64,000 nucleotides of DNA from Apiotrichum sp. Y4204 (lineage: Eukaryota > Basidiomycota > Tremellomycetes > Trichosporonales > Trichosporonaceae), in assembly GCA_025531455.1 (NCBI GenBank), contig JAMYHL010000041.1, forward strand, positions 186,001 to 250,000, read 5' to 3'. The notes beneath the pieces are model-generated. The model had not been told where the DNA came from. It saw nothing but the letters and a program-made list of their open reading frames with translations, and made no database searches. A program made the translations under genes and the position numbers. Of this stretch, positions 23,017 to 35,216 are shown piece by piece (the first letter of the stretch is position 1; every line of letters begins with the position of its first letter).

Positions 23017-23348
23017 CGGGCTGATGATGAGAAGTCAAGAAGAGGTCGCGAGACATGTCCTTGGTCTTGATATTTTGGCTGCACGAAATGTGGAGTGACA
23101 GGTGAGAGTGGAGGTCTGTGTTTATGTAATAACCCCACTTTGCCGCCCCCCAACCTCGCTGTTCTGGTGGCGGTTGCCGCGAGTTGAGGGGGCGGGCGGC
23201 AATGGCAATGGCGCAAAGAACAATCAATCTGGAAGGATGACTGTGCCTGTCTGAGATTTCGAGGGCCATCGAGTCCGACTCGGACCGAAATCACATCTGC
23301 AAGCCGTGATCATTTGTCCATCGTCTCATCTCTTCTCCCCCCAACACC
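23017..23348. promoter_or_regulatory. Divergent promoter, Obg GTPase / kynurenine monooxygenase
   Basis: 332 bp between divergent start codons. The KMO side ends in a CT-rich leader. No other motif assigned. Confidence 0.5.
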
Positions 23349-25117
<1,769 letters not shown>

Positions 25118-25245
25118 ATGGGTTCATGTACTGGGTTTAGGATAGAGGGTTTCGTATGTATGGCTTGCACTGCTGCTGGGTAATCCCTGTGGTCGAGAAA
25201 CCAGAATCAAGAATCAAGAATCGTATAGCACCTCTATCGCTACAA

Positions 25246-26424
25246 TCACCTCCGCGCCTGCGCCGCGAGGCCCCGCGCGGCCTCCCCGCCAACATTCTCG
25301 ACGACCTTGACCGCACCAAACACGACGCCCTCGTCCGCGAGCCGGCGCAGGAACTCGGCGCGATAGCCGTCCTGCCGAATGACCCCGCCACCGAGCACGA
25401 GCATGGCCTCGTCGAGCCGCCGCTTGGAGTCGAGGCGGGCCATCTGGCGCGCAAGGAAAACGACGCTCTCCGCGAGCGGGCGAACCGCATCCCCAACGGC
25501 ACGAACAGCAAGCGGGTCCGGCGACTCGGCGGCAAAGAGCTCGAGCACGTGCCGCGCCGCCTCGGAGATACGCAGCTTCTGCTTATTCGTCGCCTCGACT
25601 GGCCCGAGCGTCGAGTCGAGGACATGTACTTGGGCGAGGAGCTCGCCGGTGCTCTCGCACCCAAAGTGGCTGCGAAGCCGCTCCGCCAGCCCGCCATCTA
25701 CTTCCTCCCCGCCGTCATAGTCGTGTACCGCACAGCGCACCGCACACCGCCCAATATCGTATGCGCTCCCGTCGTCGCCGAGGAGGTACCCGTGTCCGCC
25801 GCGGCGGGCGCGCTGGACGACCTCGCCGTCCTCAACTTCCAGCCCGACCGCGACGGAGCCGGTTCCGGCGATGACGGCGACGCCCCACGGCTTGTTGGCG
25901 GTCAGGAGCGCGCCGCCGAGGAGGAGCGCGTCGTTGTGGACCAGCACCGGGTGGTGGAAGTAGGACTCGAGCAGCGCGCGCATGTTGGATTCGTCGAGCG
26001 GCGTGTCGCATCCGGATATCTTGGGGTTAGCGGGGTTTTAGTTACTGGCTTACGCCTGCCCAGACTTGCGCGTTTGTTAGTGGTGAGTTGGTTCTGTCGC
26101 CGTTTATCCCAAGGCTGGCGGCCGCAGAGAGGAAGGTCGAAATAATCCTTATGTCAGACTTGAAGTATCTCGACTCACGTCTCGTAAGACTTCTGCAACC
26201 CCACCTGTGGCGTTAGTAGAGGCCCAATGCTGCTACCTTCGCTCGTCTCACCTCGGCCATGTTCCCCGTACCGCCGACGGCACGCGCCACAATGCTCTCC
26301 GACGTGGCGATAACGACCTCGGTCTTTGTGCCTCCACACTGTTGCATTCAGCTGGGGGTCTATGCGATGGAAATGGGATGCAGCATGCAGTCTATGCCTG
26401 GGAGGCAGGAGTACGAACGTCGAC
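25246..26424 (-). CDS. N-acetylglucosamine kinase (BadF/BadG-type), likely C-terminal half of a fusion
   Basis: Exons 26252-26338, 26179-26204, 26054-26147 and 25246-26019, preceded by the end of exon 26419-26572. The enzyme phosphorylates GlcNAc to GlcNAc-6-phosphate. The sugar-kinase phosphate-1 motif VSVDCGGTKT is created only by the splice from 26419 to 26338. Then follow GGTGNMAE, VWAGISGCD, IAGTGSVAVG, GHGYLLGDDGSAYDIG and GGGVIRQDGY, the expected order. The domain is about 330 residues, normal for the family. No in-frame ATG lies upstream of VSVD. The only candidate separate start is an ATG at 26347 inside the intron, which would give MQQCGGTKT and lose the conserved Asp. The frame joins continuously to the upstream methyltransferase (see that entry). 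Enzyme family is firm; whether it is made as a separate protein is open. Confidence 0.87.
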
Positions 26425-27360
26425 AGAGACATAGACCGGGTCCGTTGGAGACACCGACGATGTCGAGGGACCTGAAGCTTCCGACGCGCCAGTCTTCTGG
26501 AAGGCGACGGTGCACACTGTCGTGCCAGACTTTCCGCCAAAGGAGAACGACTTGTGCGGAACAGACGAGCTGCTGTGAGCTAGAACCGGAGTCTTGTAGC
26601 TCACTGGAACGTGAACCCGAGCTCGGGCTTCGTGTACCGACTCTTGATCTCTTCTTCGGTGAAATTACAGCTGGTAATCAGGAAGAAGCCACCGGGCTTG
26701 ACGAGACGAGCCACGCGCTCGGGATACACGCGGGAGGGAGGGACTCCGTCAATGGGCTCAGTGGAAAGGGCGAGCGCGTCGAACGTGCCCTTGTCCATAA
26801 CGAGGTCCCATGTCTCAGGGATATCGTCGCGAAGGAGGTCGCCTACGCGCCACTCGCACGTTACGGGGTTGGCGACATCGTCGACGTCCATGTCGTCCTC
26901 GAGGGACTCGCGGCGCGCAGCCTCGATACTTGCCCCAAGCTCCACTGCGCCTTCCGAGTAATCGATACCTGTTAGGTGGAACGCTTGCGGCTCGACATCG
27001 GGTCCCGGCGACGTGAGGAAGGAGAGCAGCAGCGTGCCATTCCCACTTCCACATTCCAGCACCCGGATCGGAGTCTCCTGGTGCGGAAGGTTGTCCGCCG
27101 CCCACTGGCGCATCTTGTATACGGCGTCCTCGCCAAACCACACCTCGCCTTCATCGCCCACATCCTGGGGTCAGTGACAGTTACGGTGGTGGACGAACGT
27201 TGAAGACGCGGTTCTCTCGGCTGCTGTCAGCACAGGGACAACCCACTCAGCTCACTCATAAACCATGTCCCAGTGTTCCTTTCCGTCAGCGCTGGACTCG
27301 CTCGTGGCCCACCTTGGTGCCTAGCCTGCTGGGCGGCAGCTCCTCTCCGTCGGCACTCAT
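26419..27360 (-). CDS. EFM4: EFM4-like eEF1A lysine methyltransferase, N-terminal half of a probable fusion
   Basis: Exons 27313-27360, 27256-27278, 27199-27223, 26605-27164 and 26419-26572, about 248 residues of methyltransferase. The class I fold carries the SAM-binding motif I VLECGSGNGTLLLSF, then GIDYSEGAVELG and WDLVMDKGTFDALAL. The start has the family pattern LGTK...HWDMVY...DEGEVWFGE. The last exon, reached through a 32-nt intron (26573-26604), supplies the conserved C-terminal strand FSFGGKSGTTVCTVAFQK. Relatives (yeast Efm4/See1, human EEF1AKMT2) methylate a lysine of eEF1A. Instead of stopping after FQK, the frame continues through a short Ser/Pro linker into VYVSVD and splices into the GlcNAc kinase. 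If the splice at 26418 is not used, it stops at 26392. Confidence 0.88.
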
Positions 27361-27800
27361 CTTGCTCCTGTCAATCGGATCGTGGGAAAGGAAATAAGAA
27401 CGTCCTGCGGTTTACCGACTCTATTGATCTACGTTATACTGTCTAGAGAATGACGTTGTGGAAGGAAGAGTAAGATGTTGTTTGTACCGAGATTTTCTAC
27501 ATGTCCGCATCTTGATCTCATCTCACTCTCGTCGAGCACAAACAAAAACGGGGCACATAAGCCGGCAAGTTCTAATCAGCAGCTCGTAATACCGGCGACC
27601 ACCGATAACGAATCGAGGCTCTGGGTGATTAGAAAATATTTTGTTTATCACCCTTCTGATCTTATACGTCACCCCCAGTTTGCCAGCTGTGCGCGTGCCG
27701 GCGCCGATCATGAATCTCCAAGGGGCTCGTTTGACGAAATAAGAACAAGAGACATCAACAATCTTCTTCTCTCCACACTTCTTCCATCTTCTCATACACC
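27361..27800. promoter_or_regulatory. Divergent promoter, EFM4 / SLT11
   Basis: 440 bp between divergent start codons, noticeably more AT-rich than the coding DNA around it (27420-27700). Likely bidirectional promoter. No ORF supported. Confidence 0.5.
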
Positions 27801-29041
27801 ATGCCCGCAAAGCACGACATCAACGTGAGCTGATCCATTCTTTTTCCTAGCTGACGATCAGAAAGTCGGATCGGAGAGCTCAGACTTCCCTGTTCTGTAA
27901 GTGCTGTCACTACATTCGTGAGCACTGCTGACAAACAGCTGCGAGACATGTATGTCTTCCTCTCCCCATAGCGATACTAACCCGCAGGTCTTGGGCCCAA
28001 TCCCTATGTCCGAATGGTGGGTTGTGATCCCAGAATTCTTCTAACCCTCAGACAAAGCAGGAGTTCGGACAAGAATGCAAGATCTGCAACCGGCCGTTCA
28101 CCGTGTTCCGCTGGAACCCGGGACAGGGCATGCGCGTGAAGAAGACGGAGGTGTGCACGACCTGCGCAAAGATCAAGGGCGTGTGCCAGTGCTGCCTGCT
28201 TGACCTCGAGTTTGGCCTGCCAGTGCAGGTACGCGACGCTGCCCTAGGACGGAAGAACCAGGCGCCGACGAGTGACATCAACAAGCGTGCGTAGATATAC
28301 AAAAAAGCCTGAAATATCTAGCTAACGACAGAATATTACATCCAGAACCTTGAGGCGCAGATGGCCAACAACCCCGACGGGACGACATACGACGCGCAGT
28401 CGGCCAACGCGGAGGGACGCGAGATGCTCAAGAAGATGGCTCGCAACGACCCATACTACAAGCGTAACCGGCCGCACATCTGTTCCTTCTTCGTCAAGGG
28501 CGAGTGCAAGCGTGGCGCCGAGTGTCCGTTCCGGCACGAGATGCCCAAGGAGGGCGAGGCGAGTGGCGGGAACAAGCAGCAGAGCATCCAGGACAGGTAC
28601 TATGGCCGCAACGATCCTGTCGCGCGCAAGATGCTCCAGAACGTCGCAGAGTCAAAGGGTCTCAAGGCGCCAGAGGACAAGTCTATTGTGAGTTGCAATT
28701 TCGGAGTGGCCTAACTCTCCAGACGACGCTTCTCTTCCTCGGCCTCCCGACGTGCACTGAGGCGGACGTGCGCAAGGCGCTCAGCTTCTCTGTGCCCTCC
28801 GTATCTCCTAACCAGATCCGTTCCGTCTCCGTCGTGGACACCAGCCGTGAGTTGGAAATCTGTAGCCTAACTGACTCCAGACGTCGCGTTCATCAATTTT
28901 ACCGACCGCGCAACGGCCGAGACGGCTGCACAGGCGCTATCCGCCCAGGACGGCATTGAGGTCGAGGGCAAGCGTGCAAAGGTCGCATGGGGGCGCGCAA
29001 GGCCGAAGAAGGCTGCTCCTGCCGCCGCCACTGCCGCATAG
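27801..29041 (+). CDS. SLT11: Pre-mRNA-splicing factor SLT11 / RBM22-like
   Basis: Eight exons (27801-27824, 27862-27896, 27939-27949, 27988-28016, 28052-28286, 28332-28687, 28723-28846, 28881-29041) total 975 nt, giving 324 residues. RBM22 (Cwc2/Slt11 family) binds U6 snRNA and the intron in the catalytic spliceosome. Visible parts: an N-terminal zinc-binding region ([63 protein letters not shown]), a CCCH finger ([19 protein letters not shown]), and an RRM (TTLLFLGLP... VAFINFTDR... VAWGR). The third exon is only 11 nt, and it encodes half of the first Cys-x2-Cys pair. It runs convergently into the UBX gene, 156 bp away. Confidence 0.93.
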
Positions 29042-29197
29042 TGTAGATTCTGTTTCCACCTAGCCTGGACATGTATTGTATAGACACCTTCATGGCATTC
29101 GGCATTGATACTGCACTATCTCACTGCTATCTCACTACTATCTCACTAAATTCTCATCACTGTTCACAGATGCACTCTACGCCTCTAGCCCTAGGCT

Positions 29198-30941
29198 CTA
29201 GTCGGAGTCGGACACAATCTCATCTTCGTCGTCGCTGTTCTCGCCGCGCGCCGCGCGAAGCTCGGCATCTCCCCAGTCGCCGCCGGGTATCTTTTCCGCG
29301 AAGAGCGCGCCGCCCGCGCTCTTCACCTGCGCCCACACCTCCTCGCCACCAGATTCGACGAGCTCAATTTCGTGACGCGGGAAGGACGTCACGAGGCGGA
29401 AGTTCCACGCGTGGACGTATCCCTCAGGCGGGGAGTCGGGGTCGTTCTCGGGCGCGTCCTCGGCCGGGATGAGGCGCGTCTCGGCGAACACGAATAGCGG
29501 CATCGTCGACACGCCGGGGGTAAACTGCCATATGTTGCGGTCGGCATTGAGCGGCGTGCGGAGGTTGACGCGGACCGGGCCGTCGGACGGGGGAAGAAGG
29601 TGTTTGCGCGCGTATCGGCGCCACACGCGGCGGTCTTCGATCGCCTTGGCCTTTGCGGCGGACTCGCGTTCGGCGCGCTCGCGCTGAACACGCTCGAGAT
29701 CGGCCTGCGCGCGGGCAGCCTGGAGCTTTTCGCGGTCGCGGCGCTCGGCTTCCCGGAACGCGCGGTCCTGTTCCTCGCGGAGGTGACGCGCTTCCTCGAG
29801 GGCGAGGCGCTCGCGGCGGAGACGCTGGAGGAAGGCGGTCGTGCGGGGAAGGACGGCGGTGGTGATCGTTTGCAGGAGCGTCGCGCTAGAAGTTGCTGTT
29901 GCTGGCGGGCCGGAGAGCGTAGTAAGGATCGTGAGCCGCGGTGTGCTCGAGCTCTGCGAGGGAAGGAGAGACACAAAGGTCAGGGATGGGTAAGTGGTCA
30001 CTAGGAGCGTCTGGGACACCATGTACCCCTCACGCGAGCTGATATCCGCCGCCCAGATGAGCATGTCGTGGTCTTTGACACACTTCACAAACTCGGGGTC
30101 GGTAAGGACATCGCGCTTAAACTCCTCGTCGTTCTCATGCTCACTGCACACAAGGACGACAACACCGACCTTGCCCTGCCGCCGCACCTCACTGAGGAAG
30201 TCACGGTAGGGGCCGACCCAGAGGTCAGGGAGGGTGCCTGCTGCCGCGGAGCAGCCAGTCAGCGTTTCAAGGTCGCGGACGAGGTGGAGACTCGCGGCAG
30301 TCGGGTCGCGGGGGCCGCTCGGGAGCGCTCGCGACGTTGGGGGAAGGAGGAAGCGAGGGAGATGGGGTAGCAGCGAGAGGGGCACAAACGTGCGTACTGG
30401 CGGGTCAGCTTGGGACGGACTCAGATACCCACTGAAAAAGTACCACGACCCGGTGAGGAGGGACGCGAGGAACTGGAACGGCCAGACAAACGACTGCCAG
30501 ATGCCCAGACCGGCGCTGCCTGGCCGGGGGCGGCCGTTGGGGCCCGTGTTACCCGAGATGCGGCGCGCGCCGGGAGGAGCGGGCTTGAGGAGATCGCCAA
30601 AGTCTTCGGATCCCTCTGTTTCTTGTTTGCGCGAGGGGCCCGCCGAGGAAGACGATGCCTCGGCGCCGCCGGAGAAGATCTGGTTCACTGTGCGCTGTGT
30701 GTCAGAGAAGGCGGCTGAAGCTCTGATTCAGGAAAAGCTGCTTGTCTGAAGATGCATCGGGAACGGCATCTATGCGATGGCATAGTAGATGGCATCGCTC
30801 AGTCGGAGGAAGACTCACTTCGACATCCCACCCGTTCTCGCGGAGAAGGCGCTCATCACGGTCGCGGGCGGCGTCGGTCGTCGACGCCGTGATGGCGAGC
30901 AGCGTGTCGAGCGCGGCGGTCTGCGCTGGCGTGCGGGACAT
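29198..30941 (-). CDS. UBX-domain protein of the FAF2/UBXD8 type (ERAD, lipid droplets)
   Basis: Two exons (30819-30941, 29198-30694) total 1620 nt, giving 539 residues. These proteins recruit Cdc48/p97 to the ER membrane for degradation of misfolded or lipid-regulated proteins. Domains in order: a UBA-like helix set (residues 1-50), a hydrophobic hairpin (WQSFVWPFQFLASLLTGSWYFFSGYL around 95-125), a UAS thioredoxin-like domain (VVVLVCSEHENDEEFKRDVLTD to YPSLTFVSLLP), a long charged coiled coil (RRERLALEEARHLREEQDRAF onwards), and a C-terminal UBX with the TSFPR p97-binding loop. The C-terminus is acidic. Exon 1 joins through the acceptor at 30695. Divergent from the threonine aldolase gene. 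Confidence 0.9.
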
Positions 30942-31853
30942 TGTGGCCGCCAGCGGGATAGGATACAGCTGCGAGAGATGGGAGATGGAAAGTGTGGAGC
31001 AGGGTTGGGTAGAGAGAGATGTCGAGAGATGTGGAATGCCAAGGCGCAGCGAGGTGAATGGCGTTCGGGTGGCCATTGACGTCGTCGCCGCGTTCGTCGT
31101 CGTCACTTTCCAGGGCCAGTCGGTCAGGAGGAAGGCAGTTCTAGCCCACGCAGCCTACCTATTAGAGATCAAGGCTAAGTTGACTAATGCCTGATTTCGA
31201 TTTGATTCCGCTTTTCAATAGGGGATTACAGCTGTGGCTTGGTGGGGGCAGGTGATGACTGTGATGGTTCTGCTCGGTGTCTTGGGAGATTTATTGAAAT
31301 TGCCCGATCCGCATCCGGCCACGAGTTGCATCGTTTGTCTCCTCGATCTCCTCTGCTTTCGGAGCCGGAGGCTACTGGCAACCCACATGTGCTGTCGCGG
31401 GGCAACCATGTCTCTCGAGTGCGGAGCGGTAGTCAACCCCTTTAATGAGGCTGAGCAATGTGGTGAAATGGACGTTTCCGATTCTTGGTGGTCGCTATCC
31501 GCATTCGGCGACCACCGACACCAGCAGATGTCAAGTCTCTCTTAAGCCTGTTGTGTACTTCTGCAGTTGTCGATTACAATGTTATCTGCCTTTTCACTCC
31601 ATCCAATACATGACTTTTAGATCATGGATGAATGGTGTTGGACGCGACAAGCGCGTCCAGACCGGAGCCTGGCCACGTCGCTTATCGGCAAGCTCCGACA
31701 CGACGTCATGTCATGTGGGTGCCAACTTGCCAAACGAGCTTTCGAGTCGGGCAACAACATGTGGGGGGTTGAGGTATTGGGGATATTTATACAGCTTGCT
31801 GTGCAAGCCCATTCCATCACACAGTTTCTATCACTCTATCACTCACACTCACA
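30942..31853. promoter_or_regulatory. Divergent region, UBX gene / threonine aldolase
   Basis: About 910 bp between divergent starts. A TATA-like stretch (atatttata, 31783-31791) lies about 65 bp before the aldolase ATG. No supported ORF. Confidence 0.5.
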
Positions 31854-33221
31854 ATGGCGACGAACGGTACAAATGGTGCGGCAGCGGACGTGACGGCAGC
31901 GGTGGGCGGACAGGCGAATGTGGATGCGCTGAAGGCTACCGCGCGGGACTTTCGGAGTGAGTCAAGTCGAGTCTGTGGAGCTGGCGGAGACGAACGATGA
32001 CAAGGCGATGCGGAATGTTCCTCCAGCAGGGTGAGACGAGTCTAACTCCAGGCGACACGTTCACGATGCCGTCCGACCTGCAGATCCTGAGCGCGCTGCT
32101 CGCGTCGCGCGGCGACGACGTGTACCACGAGGACGCGACGACTGCCGCGCTCGAGCGGCGCATCGCCAAGATGACAGGCAAGGAGGCGGCGCTGTTCGGC
32201 ACGAGCGGGACAATGACAAACCAGCTCTCGATCCGGACACACCTCACTGCGCCACCGTACAGCGTGATCGCGGACCACCGCGCACACGTACACATGTTCG
32301 AGGCCGGGGCGATCGCGCTCTTCTCGCACGCCACCACCCACGCTCTGGTGCCCGAGAACGGAAAGCACCTCACTGTGGATGACATTGAGCCGGCTCTCCA
32401 GCTCGGAGATAACGTGCATATGGCGCCGACAAAGCTCATCTGCCTTGAGAACACGATGAGCGGCTCGGTCTTTCCTCAGGAGGAGGTGGTCAAGATTTCC
32501 GAGCTGGCCAAGAAGCACGGGATCAAGATGCACCTTGACGGCGCGCGTGCGTGGGAAGTCGCCGCCAAGGAGATTGCCGCCCGCGGACTGGATCCCACGT
32601 CCGAAGAGGACCGCACCGCGGTGCTCTCGGAGCTCCTCGCGCCGTTCGACAGCGCGAGCCTGTGTCTCTCAAAGGGCATCGGCGCGCCCATCGGATCGTG
32701 AGTCGCGCAACATGCTCTTCTGACGCTCTTCTGACCACAGGGCGATCGTCGGCTCGAAAGAGTTCATCACCCGCGCGCGGTGGTTCCGCAAGGCATTTGG
32801 CGGCGGGTGGCGGCAGAGCGGGCTGCTGGCCGCGATGGCAGACTACGCGCTGACGGAACATTTTCCGCGGCTTGCGGGGTCGCATGTGCTCGCGAAGCGG
32901 CTGGCGGATGGTCTCGCCGCGGCCGGGTGCGAGATTACATCAAACGACACAAACATGGTGTTCTTTGATCCGACGCCGGCAGGAATCGAGGTCAAGGACG
33001 TGTGTGAGGCCCTCGCGGCGCTTCCCGAGCCGATCAAGCTCAACTCGCACCGCTGCGTGCTCCACCACCAGACGACCGAGAAGGCCGTAGACGACTTTGT
33101 CGCAACGGTGAAGAAGCTCGCGGACGCGGTGCCCGAGAGCGAGAGGCCGGGGCCCGACGCAAAGCGACGCAAGCTTGGCGCCGGGTATCTCCGCACACCC
33201 ATCAGCACCGCCGAGAAGTAG
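31854..33221 (+). CDS. GLY1: L-threonine aldolase (PLP-dependent)
   Basis: Three exons (31854-31956, 32052-32697, 32741-33221) total 1230 nt, giving 409 residues. The enzyme splits threonine (or allo-threonine) to glycine and acetaldehyde. It shows the aldolase family blocks: DFRSDTFTMPS split by the first intron, GDDVYHEDATT, GTSGTMTNQL, HMFEAGAIALF, LICLENTMSG, KMHLDGARAW and the PLP lysine (Lys242) in SLCLSKGIGAPIGS. The N-terminal 30 residues are Ala/Gly/Thr-rich and not conserved. The C-terminal tail (DAKRRKLGAGYLRTP) is an extension beyond the usual fold. Convergent with the unrecognised gene downstream. Confidence 0.94.
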
Positions 33222-33916
33222 GAGCAAAGGGAGGGAGAAGGAGTGAAAGGTCTCCCGGTGTACACATTTACGATTGTTTGAGGGGAGCCGCATTTGATGC
33301 ATCTATACAAAGGGATCAGATACCTTGGCGCGCCATTCACACCCGTAGCAGCTCCTTTGGCTCTGAAACGCCGAAACAGATGTGCTTTTCCTTTACGATC
33401 CTCGGTCTGGTTGGATCTGGGCCTTGGGTTCTGTCCCCGGGACAGATCGTCATCCGTGCCGCCCACACACAGGCCCCACTGCCGCAACGCGGCCAAATTG
33501 GATTGATCCGTTGGCACTTGTCCTGCTCACCCGCCGGTCTTCATGGGCCCGCGGCGATAGTGTTGTTGTTGCGTTTGATATCTCGAGTAACAAGTGCGAC
33601 GTTCGCCAAGGTCAAACGGAATGAATGTTTGCAGATTGAGCCCCGGTCTTGTGATCCAGACGGTGGGCCGTTGGTCCGGGTGGGCCCCCGCGCCGCAACC
33701 CTTCTTCCCGAGTTGATTCCTATTTGATGCATATACAATTCACGGTACAGTAGCTAGCTAGGCCTAACAATGGATGTATAGATGGGTGGAGATAAGGGTG
33801 GGCGCGCAGTGCGCGGTGACATGGGGGTTGGGGATTGTACAATGTCGTGAACTCGTCGGTGTCGAGTGGGGGTGGGGGTCTTGCTAGGTTTCGAATGTGA
33901 TGTCTGGGCTAACTGT
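33222..33916. other. Intergenic between convergent genes
   Basis: About 695 bases between the threonine aldolase stop and the stop of the unrecognised gene. Should hold both 3' UTRs. No supported ORF or RNA gene. Confidence 0.5.
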
Positions 33917-35216
33917 CTAGACGACGATCAGGTGGGGGTGGCCCTTGACTGCGAGCATGAAGCACGCGCCCTCGCGCTCCTTGCGGCGCTCGACCTCGTC
34001 CTTGACAACGGCCATGGCCTGGGCCTCTTCCTCGTCCTCGGCACAGTCGTGGGTGCCTGTGCCCACAGAGTACTCGCTGTCCGAGTCGTGGAACGTGTGC
34101 TCGTACATCGTTGTCGGGCTGTTGTCGGACAGGCGGCGAGGGGGCGATGCAACGCCGCCGGTGCCCTCGCGCTCGGGCTGCACAAACGAGGTACGACGAG
34201 CTGGGCGCGATGCTCCGGCGCCGTCGAGGGGCGACGGCGCGATACGGATGGCACCCCAGCCGACGCAGCAGGGGCGCTTGGCGAGGAGCTTGTACGTCGC
34301 GTGGACTGCGTGCGCCTCACTCAACTGATAAAGGAGGCTGTGGACGTGGTTGAGTGTGTTGTCGCGGAGCGCGTGGAGAGTCGAGAGGTCTGAAGGGTTA
34401 GTACTCGGTGATGCTCGGGCACGGAAACATTATTGCGTGGAGGGGGGATCGCGGTATCGATGCGCGGATGCTGATGCTATTGTCCTCCCAATCGGTCTTA
34501 ACTTCGGCTTCGACCGAGAGATCGTGGGAGCGGCAAACATGTGGCGCCAGAAGGCAACATGTAAGACATGACAAACAGCAGAGAGCAAAACCGCACAGGC
34601 CACTCGCTGTGTGACCGTCCTCGCCACCGCTGCGGGCCGCAATGGGGTGTGTACGCGCTGTACGTCTGTGGGGGGATCCTGGTTCATCAGGCCCCAGGGC
34701 AGGCGGCCCCACAGCCAAGGAATGCACCAACGCATACACCAATATGCCAATGACAGGAGCACCGCGGTTGCGATCGGTAGACACAGTACACAGTATACCG
34801 AAGGTGCCCCACATCACACGACCGGGACAGCTCCTCACTCCAGCTCTCATTAACTCACCTGCAAAGCAGCCGACGGACCACACAGGCACGTCGACCATGA
34901 TCTCAACGATCTGGGTGTTGGCATGGCCACCGGGGGATGTGGGGCTGATGCCGAGCTCGGCGGCACGGGCCTTGCGGGCGCGAATGATCTCAATGACGGC
35001 CTCGGCGAACTGAGTGGTGGCAGCATCGACACCGCCGCGGGGCCGCGAGCGCGAGCGGGACATGCGCGGAGAGCAATACGGGCGGCGGTTGGTGCTGCGA
35101 GGAGCGCGCTCGTCGTGGTCCATCACGCCCTGCGCGGGGCGGAGGGTGGGCGAGCCCTGCGGCGAGGCGTTGAGGCGGGCGGGCTGGGCGAACATGGGGG
35201 AAGGGGATGTCATCAT
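33917..35216 (-). CDS. Unrecognised basidiomycete protein
   Basis: Two exons (34859-35216 and 33917-34389) total 831 nt, giving 276 residues. The phase fits, the donor is gtgagt, and the acceptor follows a TACTAAC branch site. Residues 1-60 are Ser/Pro/Arg-rich (including SRSRSRPR). Residues 65-100 form an amphipathic helix (FAEAVIEIIRARKARAAELG). Residues 120-160 form another helical block (STLHALRDNTLNHVHSLLYQLSEAHAVHATYKLLA), and the C-terminal third is acidic with a final hydrophobic strand (HPHLIVV). No membrane segment, signal peptide or known domain. Its 466-nt intron is far longer than the window's norm. The initiator could be the ATG at 35216 or the one at 35213. Function unknown. 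Confidence 0.65.

Noticed and set aside
25156..26145. 329-codon plus-strand frame over the GlcNAc kinase
   Set aside because: Antisense shadow; the minus-strand frame has the complete kinase motif set.
26392..26604. A separate 70-residue protein beginning at 26604
   Set aside because: It begins at GTG, which is the donor of a 32-nt intron; the frame is the EFM4 C-terminal exon.
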